A stretch of 41,803 bases of DNA from Geobacter sp. (GCA_009684515.1 WKKS01000018.1:1-41803), one strand, 5' to 3'. Counted from the stretch's first letter, positions 1 to 7,855 are shown. Program-made: numbers and translations. Notes: a model not told the origin generated them from the sequence alone.

Positions 1-240
1 CTGTTGAAGGTCAAGGAAGAGGTCGAAATCTCCCAGAAGAAATCCCTGGGCGAAATGAAAACCGGACGTGACAACACCAGGGTCCAACAAACCCTGAAAG
101 AACTGGAAACAGCGGCCAAGGGCAGCGGCAACCTGATGCCGCATATCCTGGCAGCGGTCAAAGCCTACGCCACCCTGGGCGAGATCGCCGACGTCTTTCG
201 GGAAGTATTCGGGAAACATACCGAGACGGTTGTGCTGTAA
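1..240 (+). CDS. methylmalonyl-CoA mutase, large (substrate-binding) subunit, C-terminal end
   Basis: The reading frame is open from the first base and ends with TAA at 238-240, so only the last 79 residues are present. The tail has RDN near the front, then GSGNLMPHILAAVKAYATLG and a closing DVFREVFG segment, which is the typical C-terminus of the mutase domain of methylmalonyl-CoA (or isobutyryl-CoA) mutase. No B12-binding domain follows, so this is the split form in which the cobalamin domain is a separate subunit. The enzyme isomerises succinyl-CoA and methylmalonyl-CoA. A strong terminator follows at 271-314. Exact substrate cannot be decided from the fragment. Confidence 0.85.
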   Translation: MLKVKEEVEISQKKSLGEMKTGRDNTRVQQTLKELETAAKGSGNLMPHILAAVKAYATLGEIADVFREVFGKHTETVVL

Positions 241-270
241 AGTAACAATCTTTAGGATTTACGCCATGTT

Positions 271-314
271 AAAACTACAAAACCCCGTCTGGATTGACGG
301 GGTTTTGTAGTTTT
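271..314. terminator. Bidirectional intrinsic terminator
   Basis: A perfect 19-bp inverted repeat (271-289 with 296-314) around a 6-base loop has A-rich and T-rich ends, so it can act on both strands. It sits between the mutase gene and the convergent tatA gene. Confidence 0.9.
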
Positions 315-339
315 AACCGGATGATTGCAGGGGGTGGTA

Positions 340-627
340 CTAGGAGTGCGCACTATCCTTTTTCTCAGCCGTTACGGTCTGTGCCGGTTGGGCTGTGGTG
401 TCCACATGCACTTTTTCTGCAGTTGCCACCTGCTGTGGAGCGGCTTCCTTCTCCTCACTCTTGCGTGATTCTTCCTGAACATTCTTCTGGAAATCTTCCG
501 AGGCTTTTTTGAATTCGGCCAGCCCTTTGCCAAGAGATTTGGCCAGCTCCGGCAGCTTACTTGGCCCGATAACAATCAGGGCGATTACGAGGATAATTAT
601 CATTTCCGGCATGCCGATTCCAAACAT
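340..627 (-). CDS. tatA: Sec-independent translocase protein TatA/TatB family
   Basis: This 95-residue protein is a pore-forming component of the twin-arginine translocase, which exports folded proteins across the inner membrane. It starts MFGIGMPEM, followed by one hydrophobic helix (about residues 8-21), the hinge GPSKLPELAKSLG, an amphipathic helix (GLAEFKKASEDF) and a charged, Ala/Glu/Gln-rich tail. The start at 627 is chosen over the longer frame because the TatA fold begins there and a GGGAG ribosome site lies just upstream. It stands alone, without tatC nearby. TatA is more likely than TatB from the length and hinge, but the two are hard to separate by eye. Confidence 0.88.
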   Translation of the reverse strand: MFGIGMPEMIIILVIALIVIGPSKLPELAKSLGKGLAEFKKASEDFQKNVQEESRKSEEKEAAPQQVATAEKVHVDTTAQPAQTVTAEKKDSAHS

Positions 628-805
628 TTGCTTTCTCCCATTCCTCTTTCTAGTTTCGGAGTCCATTAAAAACGGATTTTTCCATATTGGCAACTAAAAT
701 TTCCATTTTAGCCTTGCCATTTTTACAACGTGTGCTAGTATGCCTAAAATTTAGGCATATCTGATATGTTATCTTCCCTTCCCGCATTTGTCGCCAGTGT
801 GTATC

Positions 806-1798
806 ATGCTAAAATCATTAACTATTGGTAGCCTTGTCCTGGCGCACAACGTCGTGCTTGCCCCGCTGGCTGGAATTACAAATCTTCCTTTCCGTCTGCT
901 TTGCCGTAGAGAAGGCGCCGCGCTGGCCTTTACCGAAATGGTCAGCGTCAATGGCCTGGTACGAGAAGGGGTCAAAACCCTGGCGCTGTTGAAGAGTTGT
1001 GCGGAAGACCGTCCTCTCGGTATCCAGTTGTTTGGGGATTCGCCGTCAGACCTTGCTGAGGCAGCCCGAATGGTGGAAGGATACGGAGATCTGCTGGATA
1101 TAAACATGGGGTGCCCGGTGCGCAAAGTGGTTGGGACCGGCGCCGGGAGCGCGTTGTTGCAGGATCCGCTCAAAATTGCCGCTATCCTGCGTGCTGTTAG
1201 GGCTGCAACTGCTTTGCCGTTGACGATCAAGATTCGCTCCGGGTGGCACTGCGGCGATGATGTTTATCTTGAAGTTGCGCGTATTGCCGAAGCCGAGGGG
1301 TGCGATGCTGTCACTCTTCATCCGCGCAGCCGCAGCCAGATGTTTTCCGGCCAAGCTGACTGGGACAAGATCCGGGAAATGAAGAAGGCTCTTTCGATAC
1401 CGGTGCTTGGGAGCGGCGATCTCTTTACTGCTCCTGATTGCCTGCGGATGCTTCAGGAAACCGGCTGCGACGGCATCATGATCGCACGGGGGGCGCTTGG
1501 CAATCCCTGGATCTTCCGACAGGCAATTGAGCTGGCCGATTCCGGGAGCTGTACTCCGGTCGCCACCGTCGAGCGGGCCGACACCATTGTCAGCCACCTG
1601 GCGCTCTTTACGGAGGATTGTGGTGAGGCGGTTGCTGTCAGGGAGATGAAAAAACATATCGGATGGTATGCCAAGGGTTTTGCTGGCGCTTCCGATATTC
1701 GCCGGGCCGCCAATGCGGCACATACGACATCCGACATACTGTTGTTGACAGAAAGGATTAGAGCCGTTTCCGATGATTCCTGCCGGATTGCGGAATAA
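806..1798 (+). CDS. dusB: tRNA-dihydrouridine synthase (Dus family)
   Basis: This is an FMN-dependent enzyme that reduces uridine to dihydrouridine in the D-loop of tRNA. Visible family motifs are APLAGITNLPFR at the start of the TIM barrel, QLFGDSP, DINMGCPVRKV with the catalytic Cys, LHPRSRSQMFSG, and the phosphate-binding GDLFTAPDCLRML...GCDGIMIARGALGNPWIF. The length of about 330 residues is normal. The ATG at 806 gives the usual N-terminus (MLKSLTIGSLVL). An upstream TTG at 788 is in frame but has no ribosome site; the 806 start has no strong one either. The kinase gene starts only 3 bases after the stop, so the two are probably cotranscribed. The DusB subfamily is a likely rather than proven assignment. 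Confidence 0.9.
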   Translation: MLKSLTIGSLVLAHNVVLAPLAGITNLPFRLLCRREGAALAFTEMVSVNGLVREGVKTLALLKSCAEDRPLGIQLFGDSPSDLAEAARMVEGYGDLLDINMGCPVRKVVGTGAGSALLQDPLKIAAILRAVRAATALPLTIKIRSGWHCGDDVYLEVARIAEAEGCDAVTLHPRSRSQMFSGQADWDKIREMKKALSIPVLGSGDLFTAPDCLRMLQETGCDGIMIARGALGNPWIFRQAIELADSGSCTPVATVERADTIVSHLALFTEDCGEAVAVREMKKHIGWYAKGFAGASDIRRAANAAHTTSDILLLTERIRAVSDDSCRIAE

Positions 1799-1801
1799 GA
1801 T

Positions 1802-2896
1802 ATGGACGAAAACAGCCAGAAACAACGCGATGATTATTACGCCACCGTTATCGACAGCGTCGGGGACGGTGTGATCGTTGTGGCCAGCAGCGGCCTGATC
1901 ACTCTCTGCAATCCGGCCGCCGAGGAAATCACCGGTTTTTCCAGAAAACAGGCTAATGGCTCGGTGTTCGAAAAGTTGTTTGCGCAGGAAAAAACCTTGC
2001 TGGAGATGGTTTCAAAGACAATCCGCACCGGAATTACCATCTCGGATCACGAAAATGTCGTTGTCCGTTCAACCGGGCGGATCACTCCGGTCGCGGCAAC
2101 CTGCTACCCGCTTGTGGAAGGAAGCGGCGAGAACATCGGCGCCATTCTCACCCTCAAGGATATCACCTATATTCGAGAGCTTGAGGCGGCCGTGCGGCAG
2201 TCGGATCGGCTTTCCACCCTTGGCACCCTGGCGGCCGGCCTGGCCCATGAGGTGAAAAATCCTCTGGGTGGTATCAAGGGGGCGGCCCAGCTTTTGGAGC
2301 GTGAATTTGATCCGGAAAGTGAAATGCTTGATTATACCCGGGTCATGATCCGTGAAACCGAGCGGATCGATCACATTATCCGCGAGCTGCTGGAACTGGC
2401 CTCGCCGCGCGGGCTCAAGATGGCGCCGGTCAATCTGCATAAGGTGCTGGGCGATATTCTCTTTCTACAGAAACATGCCGTCGCTGGCCGGGAAATCGCA
2501 ATCATCCAGCAGTTCGATCCCAGTATCCCTGAAATAATGGCTGACGAGGAGATGTTGACCCGGCTTTTTCTGAACCTGATCTGCAACGCTATTGATGCGA
2601 TGGGAGAAGATGGTCGTCTGACGGTTTCCAGCAGAGTGCTGTCCGATTACCGGATGGCTCAGAACGAACGCCGTTCGCGGATGGTGGCGATTGAGGTCAG
2701 CGATGACGGTCCCGGGATTCCTCAAGAAGATCTGGAAAATATCTGGACCCCGTTTTTCAGCACCAAGTCAACCGGCACCGGCTTGGGCTTAACCATTTGC
2801 CACAAAATAGTTCTGGAACACCGCGGCATGATCAAGGCCGAATCGGATCCGGGGCATGGTACGAAATTTACGGTGCTGCTGCCGTTGGTACAGTAG
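1802..2896 (+). CDS. NtrB-like cytoplasmic PAS sensor histidine kinase
   Basis: This 364-residue protein has no membrane helix. Its order is an N-terminal PAS domain (about residues 8-115, with the GDGVIVVASSGLITLCNPAAEEITGFS signature), a HisKA domain with the phospho-His in LAHEVKNPLGGIKG (about residue 150), and a HATPase domain with N box NLICNAIDAM, G1 DDGPGIP and FFSTKSTGTGLGL. The layout matches NtrB/GlnL-type kinases. It overlaps no gene but is 3 bases after dusB, and the sigma-54 activator at 2978 follows 81 bases later as the evident partner. The signal sensed is unknown; PAS and the pairing suggest a nitrogen or metabolic cue. Confidence 0.88.
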   Translation: MDENSQKQRDDYYATVIDSVGDGVIVVASSGLITLCNPAAEEITGFSRKQANGSVFEKLFAQEKTLLEMVSKTIRTGITISDHENVVVRSTGRITPVAATCYPLVEGSGENIGAILTLKDITYIRELEAAVRQSDRLSTLGTLAAGLAHEVKNPLGGIKGAAQLLEREFDPESEMLDYTRVMIRETERIDHIIRELLELASPRGLKMAPVNLHKVLGDILFLQKHAVAGREIAIIQQFDPSIPEIMADEEMLTRLFLNLICNAIDAMGEDGRLTVSSRVLSDYRMAQNERRSRMVAIEVSDDGPGIPQEDLENIWTPFFSTKSTGTGLGLTICHKIVLEHRGMIKAESDPGHGTKFTVLLPLVQ

Positions 2897-2977
2897 AGTC
2901 TGCGGATAAGTTTTGGGGATGGCAGGGCAACCGCCTTGCAGCTCCCCTTTTTGATGTCCTGATAAAGAGAGGGTTTT

Positions 2978-4420
2978 ATGCCGTTAACGCGAATTCTGGT
3001 GGCTGATGATGAAGAGAGTATGCGCTGGGTGCTTTCAAAGGCTCTCAAACGCAAGGGGTTTGCCGTTGATCTGGCCCAGGATGGCCGTCAGGCTCTGGAG
3101 CTGGTCAAAGACAACTGCTACGATCTGGCAATATTGGATATAAAAATGCCAGGCATCAGCGGGCTTGATTTGCTGGACAAGATTCGCGAGTTGAAAAGCG
3201 ATCTGCTGGTTGTAATCATGACCGCCGAAGCAAGCATGAAAAATGCGGTCGAGGCGATGAAACGCGGAGCTTACGACTACATCACCAAGCCGTTTGACCT
3301 GGATGTGATCGATGCCATCATCGAAAAAGTTTCCAGAGCCCGCGAGATTGCCGGGCAGGTCACTTCACTGAAGCAGGAACTCAAGGAGCGCTATCAGGTC
3401 GAGAAAAACATCGTCGGAAATTCACCGGCCATGCGGGAGGTTTATAAAACTATCGGCAAGGTTGCCGACAGTGACGTTACCGTACTGATCCAGGGTGAGT
3501 CCGGAACCGGCAAGGAGCTTGTGGCGAGGGCAGTGCATCTCAACTCCAGCCGCCTCGGCAAACCCTTTGTGGCGATCAACTGTGCCGCCATCCCGCGCGA
3601 CCTGCTGGAAAGTGAGCTGTTTGGTTCAGAAAAAGGGGCATTCACCGGCGCAGGCGACAGAAAACAGGGCAAGTTTGAACAGGCCAATCACGGTACAATA
3701 TTTCTGGATGAAATTGGCGACATGCCTCTGGACCTTCAGGCCAAGATTTTGCGGGTGCTTCAGGAGCAGGAAGTCACCAGGATTGGCGGAAACCAGAACA
3801 TTTCCGTCGATGTGAGAATCGTGGCCGCCACCAACCAGGCGCTGGTCGAGAAGGTTCGACAGAAGGAGTTCCGGGAAGATCTGTACTACCGGCTGAATGT
3901 CGTGCCGATAACTCTGGTGCCGTTGCGTGAGCGTCGTGATGACATTCCAGACCTGGCCCAATATTTTTTGACGCGCTCGTGTGCAGAAATGTCCGTCTCT
4001 CCCAAACGCCTGACCGATGAAGCCATCTCGCTGCTGTCGGTCTATTCCTGGCCCGGCAATGTGCGGGAACTTGAAAACACCATGAAGCGGGCAGTCATAC
4101 TTTCAAATGATCCGTTACTGACGGCGTTGGATTTTGAAGGATTAACTCCAATGACGGCTCAGACGCAGAAGGGCTCCGGCGAAGAATCGCTGGAGGCGCT
4201 GGTGGATATGAAGCTTAGATCCTGCATGCATGGGGTCGAAAAACTCGACAAGGGCAATATTCACGCTATGGTGTTGGAACAGATCGAACGTCCTCTGATT
4301 CGTTTCATACTGGAAAAAGCACGCTGGAACCAGGTCAAGGCGGCCGATATTCTCGGCATTAACCGCAATACGCTGCGCAAGAAGATAACCGAGCTGGGGA
4401 TTGAACTTAAACGGGATTGA
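2978..4420 (+). CDS. NtrC-family sigma-54-dependent response regulator
   Basis: This 480-residue regulator has a receiver domain (acidic pair ADDEES, phospho-Asp in LAILDIKMPG near residue 54, Lys in ITKPFD). It is followed by an AAA+ domain with Walker A GESGTGKE, the sigma-54 contact loop GAFTGA, Walker B FLDEIGDMP and arginine-finger region FREDLYYRLNVVPI. The C-terminus is a Fis-type helix-turn-helix (NQVKAADILGINRNTLRKKI). It would open sigma-54 promoters when phosphorylated by the adjacent kinase. Length and layout are those of NtrC. Whether it is the true nitrogen regulator cannot be told here. Confidence 0.92.
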   Translation: MPLTRILVADDEESMRWVLSKALKRKGFAVDLAQDGRQALELVKDNCYDLAILDIKMPGISGLDLLDKIRELKSDLLVVIMTAEASMKNAVEAMKRGAYDYITKPFDLDVIDAIIEKVSRAREIAGQVTSLKQELKERYQVEKNIVGNSPAMREVYKTIGKVADSDVTVLIQGESGTGKELVARAVHLNSSRLGKPFVAINCAAIPRDLLESELFGSEKGAFTGAGDRKQGKFEQANHGTIFLDEIGDMPLDLQAKILRVLQEQEVTRIGGNQNISVDVRIVAATNQALVEKVRQKEFREDLYYRLNVVPITLVPLRERRDDIPDLAQYFLTRSCAEMSVSPKRLTDEAISLLSVYSWPGNVRELENTMKRAVILSNDPLLTALDFEGLTPMTAQTQKGSGEESLEALVDMKLRSCMHGVEKLDKGNIHAMVLEQIERPLIRFILEKARWNQVKAADILGINRNTLRKKITELGIELKRD

Positions 4421-4436
4421 TCGAAAGGAGAATGTG

Positions 4437-5003
4437 ATGTCAGTCAAAGACAGATTCTTTTTGGAGCGGGACAAGGCTGTGCTGGTGGTGATCGATGTGC
4501 AGGAAAAACTGTGCGTTGCCATGGACGACAAGGTACTGCGCAGGCTGACGAAAAATATTGGAATACTTCTGGAGAGCGCAGCGGAGCTGAATGTGCCGGT
4601 GCTGGTGACCGAACAGTACGTCAAGGGTTTGGGCGCCACGCTGCCCGAGCTGAAGGAGAAAGCCGCCGCCGCTCCCTGTTATGAAAAGATGGCCTTCAGC
4701 TGCTGCGGCAGCTCTGAATTTGTGGATAAACTGAAGGCGACCGGACGCACGCAGGTTATCATCACAGGCATGGAGACCCATGTCTGCGTACTCCAGACCG
4801 TGGTCGAACTGCGCGATGCCGGATATGAAGTGCATGTGGTCAAAGATGCCGTAATGAGCCGCAGCAAACAGAACTGGCAGACCGCGATCGAGGCCATGAC
4901 CCTGACCGGAGCTGTTCCAACCTGCACCGAATCGGCGCTGTTTCAATTATTGAAAGTGGCCGGAAGCGACGAATTCAAGAAGTTGTCTAAACTGGTAAGA
5001 TAA
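4437..5003 (+). CDS. Isochorismatase-like cysteine hydrolase
   Basis: This 188-residue protein belongs to the isochorismatase/nicotinamidase superfamily. The nucleophile region is visible as TGMETHVCVLQT (Cys), with the catalytic Asp in LVVIDVQEKL and a Lys/Gln segment in VTEQYVKGLGAT. Such enzymes hydrolyse small amides or vinyl ethers; the short form resembles YcaC-like proteins whose substrate is not known. The ATG at 4437 is chosen because AAAGGAG lies 6 bases upstream; the frame itself extends further. It is 16 bases after the NtrC-like gene and ends at a terminator, so it may be the last gene of the dus-kinase-regulator operon. Confidence 0.85.
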   Translation: MSVKDRFFLERDKAVLVVIDVQEKLCVAMDDKVLRRLTKNIGILLESAAELNVPVLVTEQYVKGLGATLPELKEKAAAAPCYEKMAFSCCGSSEFVDKLKATGRTQVIITGMETHVCVLQTVVELRDAGYEVHVVKDAVMSRSKQNWQTAIEAMTLTGAVPTCTESALFQLLKVAGSDEFKKLSKLVR

Positions 5004-5018
5004 TTTGGGATAAACATC

Positions 5019-5058
5019 AAAAAAAACTCCGTGGCCAATCGGTCACGGAGTTTTTTTT
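5019..5058. terminator. Bidirectional intrinsic terminator
   Basis: An 11-bp stem (5026-5036 with 5041-5051, one G-T pair) with loop AATC is flanked by eight A on the left and eight T on the right. It separates the hydrolase gene from the convergent HAD gene and can serve both. Confidence 0.92.
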
Positions 5059-5067
5059 GTGTCAGAT

Positions 5068-5703
5068 TTATGGAAAGACATGCCGTACTATTTCGGCATG
5101 GTGTTTGATACGGGCAAGAGCCGGCAGGTCGGATTTGTAAGAAATGAACGGCACTCCCGCAGCCTTGGCCGACTGCATGTCAACCTCCCCATCTCCGATA
5201 AAGAGCGCTTCCGCCGGTGCTACTCCAAAATAATCCAGGACCTTCAGGAGCGGTTCAGGATGGGGTTTTGGGTTAACCACCTGCGAGGCTGTCATAACGC
5301 ACTCAAAATAACCGGACAGTCCGAAATCCTCGATGATCATCTCCATTGAAGTTGCCCGGTTAGTGCAAATCGCAAGAGAAGTATTTCCCTTCAGTTGGTC
5401 AAGAGCCTCCACAAAGCCATCTTCCATACGCATAAACGGCATCAAATCCTGATAGTGGATTGTTTTGGCAAAGGCGAATGCATCGTCCCGGCGAACATCT
5501 CTGCCAAAAAAATACTCCATCACATTGTTGAATGAATAAGTGTGAAGAACCTGACGGGCCTTCAAGTCTTCACGGTCGAGCGGATCCCGGCCCAGAAATT
5601 CCATCACCCGGTTATAGAAGATATAATTTGATTCTATAGAGTCTAAAATCACCCCATCACAGTCATAAATTACGACTTTATAGCGACTTATCTGTTTGCT
5701 CAA
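5068..5703 (-). CDS. HAD-superfamily phosphatase (phosphoglycolate phosphatase-like)
   Basis: A 211-residue HAD hydrolase. Motif I is YDCDGVILDS with the Asp nucleophile, motif II lies in AICTNRATSM, and the acidic motif IV is FIGDGEVDMQSAKAAG; the segment between motif I and II is a helical cap. This pattern fits Gph/PGMB-like phosphatases acting on small phosphate esters. The start is uncertain. A TTG at 5703 gives an N-terminus just ahead of motif I and has GGGGT upstream; an ATG at 5742 would add 13 residues and overlap the HNH gene by 65 bases instead of 26. Either way translation is probably coupled to the HNH gene. Confidence 0.82.
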   Translation of the reverse strand: MSKQISRYKVVIYDCDGVILDSIESNYIFYNRVMEFLGRDPLDREDLKARQVLHTYSFNNVMEYFFGRDVRRDDAFAFAKTIHYQDLMPFMRMEDGFVEALDQLKGNTSLAICTNRATSMEMIIEDFGLSGYFECVMTASQVVNPKPHPEPLLKVLDYFGVAPAEALFIGDGEVDMQSAKAAGVPFISYKSDLPALARIKHHAEIVRHVFP

Positions 5704-6010
5704 TGCTTGACCCCATATTGCTTTGCTGTTCAAGAAACTCATCCCACTCGATTGGAAGCAGGTATTTTTTGCGGCTGTTGCATTCCTTGCAAGCCGGAAC
5801 CACATTATTGCGTGAGGCCTTGCCGCCTCGTGATAGCGGAACAAGATGGTCCATGGTCAAGACTTCCGGAGCAAACTGTTGGCCGCAATAATGGCAAATA
5901 CCCTTCGCAAGCCGATTTTGCCACCAACGGCTTTTGCGAAGTTCGCGAGATTTCTCCCGTTCCCGCTTGATCTCTTCCTCGCTGACTTCAATTATAAAGT
6001 TTTCCACCAT
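5678..6010 (-). CDS. HNH endonuclease domain protein
   Basis: A 110-residue protein with an HNH fold: zinc pair CHYCG, then LTMDHLVPLSRGGKASRNNVVPACKECNSRK, holding the catalytic DH, Asn and a second CxxC. The N-terminus is a charged helix (SEEEIKREREKSRELRKSRWWQ). HNH proteins of this stand-alone size cut or nick nucleic acid, but the cellular role of this type is not known. It has an AAAGG ribosome site ahead of ATG 6010 and overlaps the HAD gene downstream. Confidence 0.85.
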   Translation of the reverse strand: MVENFIIEVSEEEIKREREKSRELRKSRWWQNRLAKGICHYCGQQFAPEVLTMDHLVPLSRGGKASRNNVVPACKECNSRKKYLLPIEWDEFLEQQSNMGSSIEQTDKSL

Positions 6011-6133
6011 TCATCGACCTTTACCGGTTTAATTCAAAGTGCGGCAGGGAAGCTAGAATAGCTGAAATGATAGGATTTAGGTAGTTATAAATGAACTGGC
6101 CTATTATAAAATTGTTACAAATACAAAAAATGG

Positions 6134-6162
6134 TTGATATATTTTGCCCAGTGGGTTATAAA
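6134..6162 (+). promoter_or_regulatory. Sigma-70-type promoter of tRNA-Arg
   Basis: TTGATA at 6134-6139 and TATAAA at 6157-6162 are separated by 17 bases and lie 12 bases ahead of the tRNA. Confidence 0.7.
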
Positions 6163-6174
6163 CTTTTTTCTCAC

Positions 6175-6251
6175 GCGCTTGTAGCTCAGCTGGATAGAGC
6201 AACGGACTACGAATCCGTAGGTCGGGAGTTCGAATCTCTCCAAGCGCGCCA
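6175..6251 (+). tRNA. tRNA-Arg (anticodon ACG)
   Basis: All four arms can be drawn. The acceptor stem GCGCTTG pairs with CAAGCGC, the anticodon stem ACGGA/TCCGT encloses CTACGAA (anticodon ACG), and the T arm contains the usual TTCGAAT loop. CCA is encoded at 6249-6251. It has a promoter upstream and a terminator downstream, so it is a single-gene unit. tRNA 3' ends are common integration sites, and recombinase-like repeats lie just downstream. Confidence 0.96.
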
Positions 6252-6260
6252 AAAAATTCA

Positions 6261-6293
6261 GGCACTTACCGTTGCAAGGTGAGTGCCTTTTTT
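6261..6293 (+). terminator. Intrinsic terminator of tRNA-Arg
   Basis: A 10-bp stem (6261-6270 with 6278-6287, one G-T pair), 7-base loop, then six T. Confidence 0.88.
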
Positions 6294-6309
6294 AATGTTT
6301 TAAGTTTGG

Positions 6310-6449
6310 TGCAACCTTTCATGCAACCTCTTTAGCATGGCCCTTACTGTTATTAGCTTCCCGGTTGTTCCTTTTTTACGCAGCACCAGTATCGTTTTTT
6401 TTGTTAGACGGGTAGGGGAGGTTGCACGGCTGCTCCCAAAAAGGTTGCA
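6310..6449. repeat. GGTTGCA repeat cluster, possible recombinase arm sites
   Basis: Four copies of the heptamer occur: two as TGCAACC at 6310-6316 and 6322-6328, two inverted as GGTTGCA at 6420-6426 and 6443-6449. The outer pair extends to a 12-bp inverted repeat (6317-6328 with 6443-6454). Repeats like this just downstream of a tRNA 3' end are typical of arm-type sites of tyrosine integrases. No integrase gene follows; the stretch 6294-6757 shows no gene I can support. Confidence 0.4.
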
Positions 6450-6757
6450 TGAAATTATTTTCTAACGAAATATTCTTCCATGATCCGACTCACTAGCCAG
6501 ATTTATTTGCAAAAGCAACGGCTGCAGCATCCTGCTAAACCTTCTCAATCAGGCCGATACCAGATGGATAGAAACCCGGCTGTTCTCATGTTTGGTTTTA
6601 GGACGTCCAACAAGCTTGCTTGCGTTCTTGACCGTAACAGCCTCAGAGATAGCCGCTGGCGCAGCGTGTTTTGCAGCTGAATCAGCCTTCGATATTTGTT
6701 CTTCGCCAAACAGTTCCGTCAGACTTTGTGTCCCATTTCTGAGACATGGGCCTGTTT

Positions 6758-7006
6758 TTAGACGTTCAAGCGCCCCTTTTCTACCAGAGTGACGTGGCTT
6801 CCTGAGGGTACCAAAGCGTTTCGGACTTGGCAATCCCTTCGCCAACTACAATCTTGTTTAGTACATTGTTTATGTATACCTGTGGCAAAACATGGCTGAA
6901 TGCCTTCATTTAACTGTATTGCCCTGATTAATTTCAGTTTTGTCGTCGGTGGCTCAGGTTTCAACCCAATGGACAGCGCTATTTTTCTTATTTTTGGCAG
7001 ATTCAT
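6758..7006 (-). CDS. SAP-domain cysteine-containing small protein
   Basis: An 82-residue protein. The N-terminal half (PKIRKIALSIGLKPEPPTTK then LKLIRAIQ) reads as a SAP helix-extension-helix motif, a nucleic-acid-binding fold. It is followed by a Cys cluster (PCFATGIHKQC, then DCSWRRDC), matching a small family I associate with Geobacter in which SAP is joined to a CF...C...C.W..DC tail. The last 25 residues do not look like the family and may come from a downstream rearrangement. It is the last gene of a tight four-gene minus-strand unit: its ATG follows the stop of the previous gene by three bases. Confidence 0.6.
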   Translation of the reverse strand: MNLPKIRKIALSIGLKPEPPTTKLKLIRAIQLNEGIQPCFATGIHKQCTKQDCSWRRDCQVRNALVPSGSHVTLVEKGRLNV

Positions 7007-7009
7007 TTA

Positions 7010-7183
7010 TTAGCAGTGTTTGGTACATTCATCTGCATTCATGATGAATGAGCAGATTTTCTGCGTACCATTGTGAGCCACTATGGCCATCGGTTTGACC
7101 AAGGTGAGTGAAACAATTATTGCCATAAGAATGCTGAATTTAATGAACAGCATCGGTCCGAGAAACTTGAGTTTATTATTCAT
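7010..7183 (-). CDS. Small membrane-anchored peptide, unknown
   Basis: A 57-residue protein with one long hydrophobic helix (about residues 6-33, FLGPMLFIKFSILMAIIVSL) and a short tail ending in NADECTKHC, with three Cys and two His. The ATG at 7183 is supported by AAAGGAG eight bases upstream; a longer frame to 7228 lacks such a site. The Cys/His tail would face the periplasm or cytoplasm and could bind a metal. I do not recognise a family. It lies between the lipoprotein and SAP genes in the same unit. Confidence 0.55.
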   Translation of the reverse strand: MNNKLKFLGPMLFIKFSILMAIIVSLTLVKPMAIVAHNGTQKICSFIMNADECTKHC

Positions 7184-7205
7184 GGGAATTACTCCTTTCA
7201 ACGGT

Positions 7206-7361
7206 TTAATGGGAATGACCGCCGCCACTTACTGATCTGTACTGAGATTGGTCGTAGTTTCTGGTGTGATTGAGGTGCTTGCCATCAAGGAAATCGATGA
7301 CCGTGCACCCGGAAGAAACAAGCAGGATTGTGATTATTAAAAATAATAGCACAACTTTCAT
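7206..7361 (-). CDS. 51-residue putative lipoprotein
   Basis: A short gene: ATG at 7361, TAA at 7206-7208, with AAAGGGA seven bases upstream. The N-terminus MKVVLLFLIITILLVSSGC is a lipoprotein signal peptide with lipobox VSSGC, giving acylation at Cys19. The mature part is only 33 residues, hydrophilic, with a His-containing C-terminus (SGGGHSH). It fits neatly between the YHS gene (stop at 7379) and the membrane-peptide gene (start 7183). The His-rich end and the YHS neighbour suggest metal binding in the envelope, but that is inference. Confidence 0.6.
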   Translation of the reverse strand: MKVVLLFLIITILLVSSGCTVIDFLDGKHLNHTRNYDQSQYRSVSGGGHSH

Positions 7362-7378
7362 TTGAGTTCCCTTTGCGT

Positions 7379-7600
7379 TTAGTGAGATAAAAAATGGCGT
7401 ACCCCAACAAGGATGGATTTCTGAGGTACGCCCGATAACACTTGTTTGGTTTGAATGTATCTAGTCGGAGCGCGCAGGAATCGCTTGCTGCAATCGATGC
7501 TACAGAAATAATAAAGTGTACCCTGATAGCTGAGTACCGTAGCCGCCTTTTCCCAGACGAACAGTTCACCGCAAACCGGATCACGTACAATTGTTTCCAT
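7379..7600 (-). CDS. YHS-domain protein
   Basis: A 73-residue protein made almost wholly of a YHS domain: DPVCGELF, then TLYYFCSIDCSKRFL, with three Cys as metal ligands. YHS domains occur in copper ATPases and metal chaperones, including the ATPase at 29607. The ATG at 7600 has GGAGGT eight bases upstream, so it is preferred over the longer frame. It is the first gene of the four-gene minus-strand unit 7600-6758. A long untranslated stretch and a sigma-54-like site lie upstream. Confidence 0.7.
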   Translation of the reverse strand: METIVRDPVCGELFVWEKAATVLSYQGTLYYFCSIDCSKRFLRAPTRYIQTKQVLSGVPQKSILVGVRHFLSH

Positions 7601-7838
7601 GACTGTAACCTCCAGGTAATGGGAAGGATCTTTTCTCCCGGTTCTCATGCATATCACTGAATCACTAACCGGGGCAGAAGGACGGTATATCGTGTTTTTC
7701 AACAGCTACTTTGATTTTGCCTTTCAATCTTTTAATTTCCACTTTTAGTTCATCTGGTTAAGGTCATTAAGTTTCATTTTTCTCTTCTTTTGGGTTGATT
7801 TACAGCAAGACCTCAGCCCGTGTGCTATGCTTAACCTA

Positions 7839-7855
7839 TTCAACTTGTGTGCCAT
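7839..7855 (-). promoter_or_regulatory. Sigma-54-like promoter (weak) upstream of YHS operon
   Basis: On the minus strand ATGGCACACAAGTTGAA has a perfect -24 TGGCAC and a near -12 TTGAA with correct spacing; the -12 C is replaced by A. A partial copy of the regulon element (CATGTTA) lies 16 bases further upstream. The start of transcription would be about 230 bases before the YHS gene. The rest of 7601-8049 shows no supported gene. Confidence 0.3.

Noticed and set aside
5059..5349. 96-residue plus-strand frame
   Set aside because: It runs antisense through the HAD gene, which has all its motifs; it has no ribosome site and starts inside the terminator.
6549..6845. 98-residue minus-strand frame with GRPKTKHENSRVSIHL
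   Set aside because: The GRPKTK..RVSI end recalls the front of some plasmid ribbon-helix-helix proteins, but it stops there, overlaps the better-supported SAP gene by 88 bases and has no ribosome site I can see.
7650..7750. Short minus-strand frame ending in VEKHDIPSFCPG
   Set aside because: About 28 codons are open and the ending looks protein-like, but no start with a ribosome site is present; too weak to list as a gene.
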